From a virus: a DNA stretch of 21,649 nucleotides. A program made the position numbers and the translations under genes. Of the stretch, positions 17,880 to 21,649 are shown piece after piece (positions within the stretch are counted from its first letter, which is position 1; each line of letters opens with the position of its first letter). The stretch spans positions 1 to 21,649 of the IMG/VR virus record IMGVR_UViG_3300008448_000779. One strand, given 5' to 3'. The notes beneath the pieces were generated by a model. That model was not told the DNA's origin. It made no database searches and worked only from the letters and a program-made list of their open reading frames with translations.

Positions 17880-17936
17880 GATTATGCACGAGATACGCAA
17901 GACTATGATACACTTGCGTATAGACATTATGCATGA
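17775..17936 (+). CDS. Very acidic, Tyr-rich small protein, 53 aa
   Basis: MYDDYDLDYTFSNDYNLDED, then TYYENYAQRDVDIDEDYARD, TQDYDTLAYRHYA. It has 14 Asp, 3 Glu and 11 Tyr against 3 Arg and no Lys, a net charge near -14. The array repeats within it encode the phrases LDY, LDED and IDED. A good promoter precedes it. Possible roles are a DNA-mimic or anti-restriction protein, or a small host-takeover effector; there is no homology evidence. It is also possible that the ORF is only a by-product of the repeat array, since three array copies shape its codons. Confidence 0.55.
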   Translation: MYDDYDLDYTFSNDYNLDEDTYYENYAQRDVDIDEDYARDTQDYDTLAYRHYA

Positions 17937-17967
17937 TAGAATGTAGCACACCACGCACGAGAATCAC

Positions 17968-18126
17968 ATGCCTGCGACACACACAAAGCGTATGGTACGC
18001 GTCACACTAGATCTCATGTGTTATGATGATTTAGAACTAGAAGATCTCAATTGGCGAGATATCCTAGGACTAGAATCTGACGAAGATGTACATGCTAGCA
18101 TCAAGGAATTCGATATCGATTGGTGA
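17968..18126 (+). CDS. Conserved-type small protein, 52 aa
   Basis: A basic start (MPATHTKRMVRVTLDLM) is followed by CYDDLELEDLNWRDILGLES, DEDVHASIKEFDIDW. The pattern TKRMxRVTLDL...YDDLELEDLNWRDILGLExDEDV is a familiar cyanophage small-protein family: a strand, an acidic Asp/Leu loop, NWRDILxL, a closing strand. It starts 31 bp after the acidic ORF, with no distinct promoter, so the two may be co-transcribed. Function unknown. Confidence 0.72.
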   Translation: MPATHTKRMVRVTLDLMCYDDLELEDLNWRDILGLESDEDVHASIKEFDIDW

Positions 18127-18128
18127 AT

Positions 18129-18147
18129 GTGCCAGTTGATTAATTGG
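18129..18147 (+). repeat. Degenerate stop-hairpin
   Basis: GTGCCA (18129-18134), 10-nt loop, TGG (18145-18147): only the CCA/TGG core pairs. It lies two bases after the stop at 18124-18126, the position of the intact hairpins. Confidence 0.4.
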
Positions 18148-18151
18148 TCTT

Positions 18152-18205
18152 ATTCTCAATAACAGTACTCTTATTGATTCTCAATAATATTTTCTTATTG
18201 AGAAT
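18152..18205 (+). repeat. Two tandem TTCTCAATAA-type palindromes
   Basis: ATTCTCAATAA (18152-18162) with a partial partner TTATTGA (18171-18177), then a perfect copy: ATTCTCAATAA (18177-18187), spacer TATTTTC, TTATTGAGAAT (18195-18205). The second copy's 28-bp core (18178-18205) is identical to 18920-18947. No U-run follows, so it is unlikely to be a terminator. Confidence 0.75.
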
Positions 18206-18218
18206 GGCAGCTGCCCGT

Positions 18219-18240
18219 GTGCCAATCCACGTGGTGGCAC
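18219..18240 (+). repeat. GTGCCA / TGGCAC stem-loop, 10-nt loop
   Basis: GTGCCA (18219-18224) and TGGCAC (18235-18240) are perfectly paired around 10 nt that themselves contain CCACGTGG. It lies between the palindromes and the next promoter, followed by a C-tract. Confidence 0.7.
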
Positions 18241-18248
18241 AGACCCCC

Positions 18249-18277
18249 TTGCGGATTGCTGAAAAATATTTTATGTT
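18249..18277 (+). promoter_or_regulatory. Promoter of the 18328 gene
   Basis: TTGCGG (18249-18254), 17-bp spacer, TATGTT (18272-18277). The C-tract followed by TTGCG repeats the arrangement at 8006-8016. A leader of about 45 nt would follow before ATG 18328. The -10 matches only four of six positions. Confidence 0.5.
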
Positions 18278-18327
18278 GGTTTCGTGGTTGAGGAATTCTC
18301 TACAACAACCCGCCACACAAAACAACA

Positions 18328-18642
18328 ATGGAACTGACCAAATCTTTCCCTCCTGCTGATGCTTTCGTGGAGATGATCGCCGAGATTGATTATAAGAAAC
18401 ACTTCAACACTTTCATGGATGGTGTTGAGATCTTCTGTGCATTCGTTGCTGCAATTGCTATGATCACTGCTGAGAAGTGGCAAGAGCACAATATGACCGA
18501 ACGGACTCAACTTTTCGTGCTTCGTGTCATCGAAGGTGCCAAGACTTTCTGGGCATGGGTCAAGAACGTGTTCGTGCCTGAGTGTAAGGCACTGTACCAA
18601 GATTGCCGCAATGTTTACAACTACGTGTGTGCCAATCGTTGA
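18328..18642 (+). CDS. Conserved-type membrane-associated protein, 104 aa
   Basis: A soluble start (MELTKSFPPADAFVEMIAEI) is followed by a hydrophobic segment at about 34-47 (VEIFCAFVAAIAMITAEKW) and an aromatic, Cys-containing C-terminal half (KTFWAWVKNVFVPECKALYQ, DCRNVYNYVCANR). It resembles small membrane proteins of T4-like cyanophages. The gene has its own promoter, and its stop sits in the loop of the next hairpin. Codon use is more GC-rich than in the 1-5000 region. Function unknown. Confidence 0.72.
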   Translation: MELTKSFPPADAFVEMIAEIDYKKHFNTFMDGVEIFCAFVAAIAMITAEKWQEHNMTERTQLFVLRVIEGAKTFWAWVKNVFVPECKALYQDCRNVYNYVCANR

Positions 18643-18651
18643 ACTGGCACA
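18628..18651 (+). repeat. Stop-enclosing stem-loop
   Basis: TGTGCCA (18628-18634), 10-nt loop containing the TGA stop (18640-18642), TGGCACA (18645-18651). Seven perfect pairs. A C6 tract flanked by CACAA and TTGTG follows. Confidence 0.75.
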
Positions 18652-18658
18652 ACCCCCC

Positions 18659-18693
18659 TTGTGCTGTGCCCCCTGATGCCCTAATGTGTACAC
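18659..18693 (+). promoter_or_regulatory. Leaderless-type early promoter
   Basis: TTGTGC (18659-18664), 17-bp spacer containing GATGCCC, TAATGT (18682-18687), then six bases (GTACAC) to ATG 18694. The -10 to ATG distance equals that of 9088, 20344 and 20574. Confidence 0.5.
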
Positions 18694-18900
18694 ATGAACA
18701 ACACCACTGCGATGCCTACTGCTACTGAGGTTCACCAGTTCGATCTCGACATTGCTCCCGCCCTGCGTGATTTTATGTGCAACAATCACACTGATCTGAA
18801 TGATTGCGTGGATTGGGTTTGTGAGGTGTTTGATGTAAACGCCACCGATTGGTTGATTGATCGCATTGCTGATGTTTACGAAGAATTCTTTGGTCAGTAA
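18694..18900 (+). CDS. Small acidic protein, 68 aa
   Basis: MNNTTAMPTATEVHQFDLDI, APALRDFMCNNHTDLNDCVD, WVCEVFDVNATDWLIDRIAD, ending VYEEFFGQ. It is acidic and helical with three Cys. It is the only gene of its hairpin-promoter unit; an IR element follows. No family is assigned. Predicted leaderless and early. Confidence 0.68.
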   Translation: MNNTTAMPTATEVHQFDLDIAPALRDFMCNNHTDLNDCVDWVCEVFDVNATDWLIDRIADVYEEFFGQ

Positions 18901-18919
18901 GTAACACTAACTGTTTCCG

Positions 18920-18947
18920 TTCTCAATAATATTTTCTTATTGAGAAT
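18920..18947 (+). repeat. TTCTCAATAA palindrome, identical copy
   Basis: TTCTCAATAA (18920-18929), spacer TATTTTC, TTATTGAGAA (18937-18946) plus T. All 28 bases match 18178-18205 although the flanks differ, so the element is conserved or mobile as a unit. Confidence 0.8.
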
Positions 18948-18960
18948 CGGAGCGGACCCT

Positions 18961-19041
18961 GTGCCAGTTGGGGAACCGTACACTAAACCCCCATGGGGCA
19001 CCGAGATCGTGTATTGTATTCAAGTCGTCAGAAATTGAACC
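18961..19041 (+). promoter_or_regulatory. Degenerate hairpin and leader of the 19042 gene
   Basis: GTGCCA (18961-18966), loop GTTGGGGAAC, then CGTACAC: only GTG/CAC and GTT/AAC can pair. A C5 tract (CCCCCATGGGGCACC) follows. TATTGT (19012-19017) may be a weak -10, with no clear -35. It is the equivalent cassette position for the next gene. Confidence 0.4.
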
Positions 19042-19167
19042 ATGTTTGATGAACTTTGGAGTGAGATTCAGGACATGCCTGGTGAAATCTTCGACATGGA
19101 CATTCCTGAACTCAAAGATGAAAAGTTCGATGTGAATGAGTACCTGAACGGAAACTACGATTACTGA
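19042..19167 (+). CDS. Very small acidic protein, 41 aa
   Basis: MFDELWSEIQDMPGEIFDMD, IPELKDEKFDVNEYLNGNYD, Y. Highly acidic with hardly any basic residues. It is the first of four closely spaced small acidic genes (19042-19719), likely one transcript. No family is recognised; host-takeover effectors often look like this, but that is inference. Confidence 0.6.
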   Translation: MFDELWSEIQDMPGEIFDMDIPELKDEKFDVNEYLNGNYDY

Positions 19168-19172
19168 AAACA

Positions 19173-19322
19173 ATGCCTGAAGTTCTTGAACTAAACCAAG
19201 CAGAGATTCGTGCTCTGCTGGATCTCATTGAGTTTCATGAAGATTGGGATGAAGTGAGTGAACAACTGGGTGTGAATGTCGCCCAGTTGTATGATAAAGT
19301 TTCCGCACTGGTGACCTACTGA
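19173..19322 (+). CDS. Small acidic helical protein, 49 aa
   Basis: MPEVLELNQAEIRALLDLIE, FHEDWDEVSEQLGVNVAQLY, DKVSALVTY. The arrangement (helix, EQLGV turn, VAQLYDKVSAL helix) is like a minimal helix-turn-helix, but no further support exists. It starts 5 bp after the previous stop and shares the A of its stop with the next ATG. Confidence 0.65.
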   Translation: MPEVLELNQAEIRALLDLIEFHEDWDEVSEQLGVNVAQLYDKVSALVTY

Positions 19323-19528
19323 TGCAATTCCAAGTTACTGAAATCGCCTTTGATTTTAGCGATGATGCTTATGATGAACCCGTCACTGATGAATACAAAG
19401 AAGAACTCCGTGATGTTGTGTTTGGTACAATCTGGGAAGCAGATGATGAAGATGACCTCGTAGAAGAGATCACATTTGCTACAGGTTGGTGCATCAAATC
19501 CATTGATTATCGTATCATTCTTAACTGA
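19322..19528 (+). CDS. Small acidic protein, 68 aa
   Basis: MQFQVTEIAFDFSDDAYDEP, VTDEYKEELRDVVFGTIWEA, DDEDDLVEEITFATGWCIKS, ending IDYRIILN. A strand-helix-strand-strand layout with a very acidic centre and the phrase EEITxATGWCIKSIDYRI, a recurring small-protein form in cyanophages. ATG overlaps the previous TGA. Function unknown. Confidence 0.72.
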   Translation: MQFQVTEIAFDFSDDAYDEPVTDEYKEELRDVVFGTIWEADDEDDLVEEITFATGWCIKSIDYRIILN

Positions 19529-19533
19529 AACTC

Positions 19534-19719
19534 ATGAACCGTTCTGAACTTCAAGATCAACTCATTCAGCAGATGTTGGATGACATGGATCTCAAAACAA
19601 TGACCCAACTCTGTTATGATTATCTGGATGAGGGTTATGCTAAGTATTCGGACGAAGAATTGATCACTGAGTGTCAAGAATACTACCCTGAACTGGTGGA
19701 GGATGTGCCAATCGACTAA
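19534..19719 (+). CDS. Small acidic helical protein, 61 aa
   Basis: MNRSELQDQLIQQMLDDMDL, KTMTQLCYDYLDEGYAKYSD, EELITECQEYYPELVEDVPI. SDEELITECQEYYPELVE is typical of cyanophage small proteins. The TAA stop (19717-19719) is in the loop of the stop hairpin at 19705-19726, which marks the end of this unit. Confidence 0.72.
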   Translation: MNRSELQDQLIQQMLDDMDLKTMTQLCYDYLDEGYAKYSDEELITECQEYYPELVEDVPID

Positions 19720-19726
19720 GTGGCAC
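19705..19726 (+). repeat. Stop-enclosing stem-loop
   Basis: GTGCCA (19705-19710), 10-nt loop ATCGACTAAG with the TAA stop, TGGCAC (19721-19726). It is followed by AAGGGGGGTTG, the reverse complement of the C-tract behind the hairpin at 18628-18651. Confidence 0.75.
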
Positions 19727-19734
19727 AAGGGGGG

Positions 19735-19763
19735 TTGCAATGCCTCCCGATCTGGTCCATACT
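19735..19763 (+). promoter_or_regulatory. Promoter of the 19789 gene
   Basis: TTGCAA (19735-19740), 17-bp spacer, CATACT (19758-19763). The -35 is identical to that at 17716. The start site would be about 19770, 19 nt before ATG 19789. Confidence 0.6.
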
Positions 19764-19788
19764 ACCTTTGTTCACACGAAACGGACTC

Positions 19789-20136
19789 ATGCGTAAGATC
19801 GAACGTGAAATGAACAATGCCATTTCTAACAACCTGAACTGGCATTGTGACAATACCGAAGTTACTTACGATTCCGAAACTAACGAGTCTACTGTATACC
19901 TTCACGGTAACAAGATTGCAGTCGTTGGTGATGACTTCGTGCAAATCTTTGACGGTGGTTATCAGTCAAAGACAACTAAGTCCCGTCTGAATGCTATTCT
20001 TTCGGAGCACGGAATCAAGGGTGAATGTGTATTTCAAAAGAACTTCAATTGGTTCATTCACAAGTTCATCGGGCAGGCAGGAACTTCCCCTGTGTTTAAC
20101 TGCTACGACTTCGAAGATGGGTTCATGTTTGCATAA
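19789..20136 (+). CDS. Hypothetical protein, 115 aa
   Basis: MRKIEREMNNAISNNLNWHC, TEVTYDSETNESTVYLHGNK, IAVVGDDFVQIFDGGYQSKT, TKSRLNAILSEHGIKGECVF, FNWFIHKFIGQAG. A helix then a beta-meander (STVYLHGNKIAVVGDDFVQIFDG) and a TKSRLNAIL helix: a recognisable cyanophage small-domain pattern. ATG 19789 is fixed by the promoter; the frame is open upstream through the hairpin. A strong terminator follows its TAA. Function unknown. Confidence 0.75.
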   Translation: MRKIEREMNNAISNNLNWHCDNTEVTYDSETNESTVYLHGNKIAVVGDDFVQIFDGGYQSKTTKSRLNAILSEHGIKGECVFQKNFNWFIHKFIGQAGTSPVFNCYDFEDGFMFA

Positions 20137-20143
20137 AGAATTC

Positions 20144-20167
20144 GGGGGCATTCGTGCCCCCTTTTTT
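20144..20167 (+). terminator. Strong intrinsic terminator
   Basis: GGGGGCA (20144-20150), loop TTCG, TGCCCCC (20155-20161), then six T. A 7-bp GC stem with a stable tetraloop and U-tract, seven bases after the stop. Confidence 0.92.
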
Positions 20168-20355
20168 ATAGTTTTTATTTTTTATTTTATGGCAGGGGAG
20201 GTGTCGATCATTTTCGTCTTCGGGGTTACCTCACCCCTCTCTCCGTTGTGCCCTTAGTATAAGATCTCAGGGCACCCCCAGCGGCTGACCCTGTGCCACT
20301 TCGTGGACTGGACACCAAACCCCCACAGCACCCCCAGACCCCCTATACTAAGAGC
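20168..20355 (+). promoter_or_regulatory. Intergenic cassette with hairpins and leaderless-type promoter
   Basis: After a T-rich stretch come a hairpin (GGGGT 20222-20226, ACCCC 20233-20237), an inverted repeat GTGCCCT (20248-20254)/AGGGCAC (20269-20275) enclosing TAGTATAAG, and the stop-type hairpin GTGCCA (20293-20298), 10-nt loop, TGGACAC (20309-20315). TATACT (20344-20349) lies six bases before ATG 20356. No ORF is seen in the 219-bp gap. Confidence 0.6.
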
Positions 20356-20565
20356 ATGAACAGCACCGAACTCAAGGCATTGAACTTCTCCATGACCCTG
20401 CAGGACCGTTGCATCGCACTCGCTGAGATCCTGGCAGGTGAGATCAATGGTGACCTCTCCTACGTGCCTGAGGAGGATGCGGAGCGTATCCTGGCACGTC
20501 TGACCCCTGACAACCTGCAAGAGACGGCAGAGGAACTGGCACAACTTGCCTACTGGTTCAACTGA
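20356..20565 (+). CDS. Small helical acidic protein, 69 aa
   Basis: MNSTELKALNFSMTLQDRCI, ALAEILAGEINGDLSYVPEE, DAERILARLTPDNLQETAEE, LAQLAYWFN. Three amphipathic helices; ATG 20356 lies six bases after the TATACT -10 box. The codons are GC-rich with many CTG/CTC. Its 3' end contains GAACTGGCACAAC, part of the hairpin family. Function unknown. Confidence 0.7.
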   Translation: MNSTELKALNFSMTLQDRCIALAEILAGEINGDLSYVPEEDAERILARLTPDNLQETAEELAQLAYWFN

Positions 20566-20573
20566 TCACCCCC

Positions 20574-20585
20574 TATACTAAGAGC
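20574..20585 (+). promoter_or_regulatory. Leaderless-type early promoter
   Basis: CCCCCTATACTAAGAGC ATG, identical from -10 to start codon with 20340-20358. TATACT is at 20574-20579, six bases before ATG 20586. No convincing -35 is seen. Confidence 0.6.
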
Positions 20586-21482
20586 ATGAAAAACACACAC
20601 CTCGAACACCCCGAAGATGAGATCCTCACGGGCAATCTTGATGTTCTGGATTGGTTCACTGCTGCTGGCACTCTCAGTGTTAAGATTGACGGTGCTCCCG
20701 CAATTGTATGGGGCACAAACCCTGCAACTGGTAAGTTCTTCATTGGCACCAAAGCAGTCTTCAACAAAGTAAAGATTCGCATTGCACACAATCATGAAGA
20801 AATCGATCAATTCTATGATGGTGAAGTTGCAAAAATTCTGCACGTTTGTTATGATTGCCTTCCTCATTCAGACTCCATTCTGCAGGGAGATTTTATCGGG
20901 TTTGGTGGATCTGATGAATACAACTCCAACCTACTCACTTACAAGTTCCCAGAGGTAGTAGATCAACAGGTGATCATTGCACCTCACACTCGTTATGAGG
21001 CAATTGCAGATCTTCGTGATAGTTGGGCAATCCCTCTCACGGTGAATCTGGAGTCTACTGATTCCGTGCTATTCGTGAAACCTGATGCATGGATTGCACA
21101 CGGTCAAACCCGATTTGCTGATGTAGAGGAAGTCTGCAACTTTGCCCGACAGATGGCAACCACTGCCACCTTTGTAACTGATAAAGAGGCAGCAAAGATT
21201 AAGCAACAGATCAATGCCTGCATTCGTGCTGGTGAGGAAGTCAACCCTGAAGACTTCGATTGTGATACCAACCTGCTGCGTTTGTGGGCACTGGTGAAGT
21301 CTATCAAAGATGACTGCCTCTATCTCTGCCGCAACAATGGTCCTGCAGCATACCTCTACGGGAATCGCATTGATGCCGAAGGTTATGTACTGACCAATGA
21401 GTTTGGTATGTTCAAACTGGTGAATCGTGAGGTCTTTTCTAATGCTAATTTCAACCACGGTCGTTTCCAGTGTGCCGCATGA
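20586..21482 (+). CDS. Nucleotidyltransferase / polynucleotide ligase-like protein (KxDG), 298 aa
   Basis: VKIDGAPAIVWGTNPATGKF (32-51) contains the KxDG active-site motif I (K33) where ATP- or NAD-dependent ligases and capping enzymes form a lysyl-AMP or lysyl-GMP intermediate. LQGDFIGFGG (99-108) fits motif III, AEGYVLTNEFG (264-274) motif IV (EG) and MFKLVN (275-280) motif V with K277. Order and spacing agree with the RNA/DNA ligase superfamily, although the KIDG-to-motif III distance includes a family-specific insert. It resembles the DUF6267-type phage proteins. It may join nucleic acid ends or be a nucleotidyltransferase of unknown target. ATG 20586 is six bases after the -10 box; stop is in the hairpin loop at 21468-21497. 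Confidence 0.7.
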   Translation: MKNTHLEHPEDEILTGNLDVLDWFTAAGTLSVKIDGAPAIVWGTNPATGKFFIGTKAVFNKVKIRIAHNHEEIDQFYDGEVAKILHVCYDCLPHSDSILQGDFIGFGGSDEYNSNLLTYKFPEVVDQQVIIAPHTRYEAIADLRDSWAIPLTVNLESTDSVLFVKPDAWIAHGQTRFADVEEVCNFARQMATTATFVTDKEAAKIKQQINACIRAGEEVNPEDFDCDTNLLRLWALVKSIKDDCLYLCRNNGPAAYLYGNRIDAEGYVLTNEFGMFKLVNREVFSNANFNHGRFQCAA

Positions 21483-21497
21483 GGGAGTGGCACACTG
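21468..21497 (+). repeat. Stop-enclosing stem-loop, 9-bp arms
   Basis: CAGTGTGCC (21468-21476), 12-nt loop holding the TGA stop (21480-21482), GGCACACTG (21489-21497). Perfect 9-bp arms, the longest of the family. Confidence 0.8.
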
Positions 21498-21525
21498 CTG
21501 CCCCTAAGACCCCCCTCTGACCCCT

Positions 21526-21531
21526 TATACT
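21526..21531 (+). promoter_or_regulatory. Early promoter -10
   Basis: CCCCTTATACT: TATACT at 21526-21531 downstream of the stop-hairpin and a C-rich stretch. The next ATG is at 21555, giving a leader of about 16 nt. Confidence 0.5.
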
Positions 21532-21554
21532 GATCTCAGTTCAGACAACCACCG

Positions 21555-21649
21555 ATGAATCACTACCTTGCTGCCGCTCTCCTGATGATCGTCGCCATCG
21601 GTTTCCCCATGATGTGTGCCGCCTTGGGCATGAAGGTCAACACCCGCAA
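21555..21649 (+). CDS. Membrane protein, N-terminus only (runs off the window)
   Basis: MNHYLAAALLMIVAIGFPMM, then CAALGMKVNTR, in an open frame to the window end. The first 25 residues form a hydrophobic helix or signal. ATG 21555 follows the promoter at 21526. The rest is not visible, so no family can be assigned. Confidence 0.6.
   Translation, partial: MNHYLAAALLMIVAIGFPMMCAALGMKVNTR

Noticed and set aside
17733-17954. Hydrophobic ORF on the minus strand (73 codons)
   Set aside because: It is the antisense of the acidic Asp/Tyr-rich gene; GAC/GAT/TAC codons read backwards give Val/Ile codons. It has no start signal and is a composition artefact.
18178-18205. TTCTCAATAA palindrome as a transcription terminator
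   Set aside because: The stem is AT-rich and no T-run follows it; the palindromes behave more like DNA sites.
18271-18789. Minus-strand open frame of 172 codons
   Set aside because: It runs across two supported plus-strand genes and the hairpin-promoter cassette between them, has no recognisable protein pattern, and all accepted genes are on the plus strand.
1-21649. tRNA genes or an insertion sequence
   Set aside because: No cloverleaf-type arms with a recognisable TTC-loop pattern and no transposase-like frame with terminal repeats were seen by eye. A tRNAscan-type search would be needed for certainty.

Overview
The window looks like part of a T4-like myovirus (Kyanoviridae-type) infecting marine Synechococcus or Prochlorococcus. 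Every supported gene is on the + strand. Most are very short (40-140 codons) and packed head to tail with ATGA or TGATG stop/start overlaps. The most diagnostic gene is a 70-residue CP12 protein (4987-5199), a Calvin-cycle inhibitor that cyanophages carry as an auxiliary metabolic gene. A truncated SPFH protein, a RmlB-like sugar-nucleotide dehydratase, several 2-oxoglutarate/Fe(II) oxygenases and many small proteins of familiar cyanomyovirus type support this. No tRNA, rRNA, insertion sequence or CRISPR array was seen. Family assignments come from recognising motifs by eye; no search was run.

Layout. 1-4958: small hypothetical genes around a dTDP-glucose 4,6-dehydratase-like enzyme and an unusually AT-rich NTF2/SnoaL-like gene. 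4959-5250: CP12 with a T4-late-type promoter and a strong terminator. 5279-6902: two overlapping genes that share out the motifs of an adenine-N6 DNA methyltransferase. 6903-13769: small genes served by host-type promoters, including an SPFH fragment, a SprT-like zinc peptidase, an RlpA-like double-psi beta-barrel protein and short membrane or exported proteins. 13756-17340: three 2OG-Fe(II) oxygenases, a glycine-rich 419-residue virion/adhesin candidate and two related Cys-rich proteins. 17341-17774: the only long gene-free stretch, filled with helically phased repeats and palindromes, one set of which runs on into a very acidic 53-residue ORF. 17775-21649: small, mostly acidic early-type genes separated by repeated stem-loop plus promoter cassettes, ending in a KxDG nucleotidyltransferase (ligase-like) gene and a gene cut by the window edge.

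How it fits together. The 3' part (about 18100 onward) and the 6900-11600 stretch look like immediate-early DNA. Genes end in a conserved hairpin (GTGCCA, 10-nt loop, TGGCAC), often enclosing the stop codon, and a sigma70-type promoter follows for the next gene. This resembles the promoter-early stem-loop (PeSL) cassettes described in T4-type phages. Four of these promoters place the -10 box exactly 6 nt before an ATG, which predicts leaderless mRNAs. The tail-fibre-like block appears late (a TCTAAATA promoter precedes the adhesin), and the oxygenases around it may modify virion proteins. The most novel-looking element is the roughly 470-bp repeat region at 17411-17879: a palindrome of the TTCTCAATAA type (recurring near 18152-18205 and at 18920), 10-11 bp phased CTTCTA repeats, and about nine CTCGACGAG palindromes spaced mostly 30-33 bp apart, one of them inside the spacer of a good promoter.
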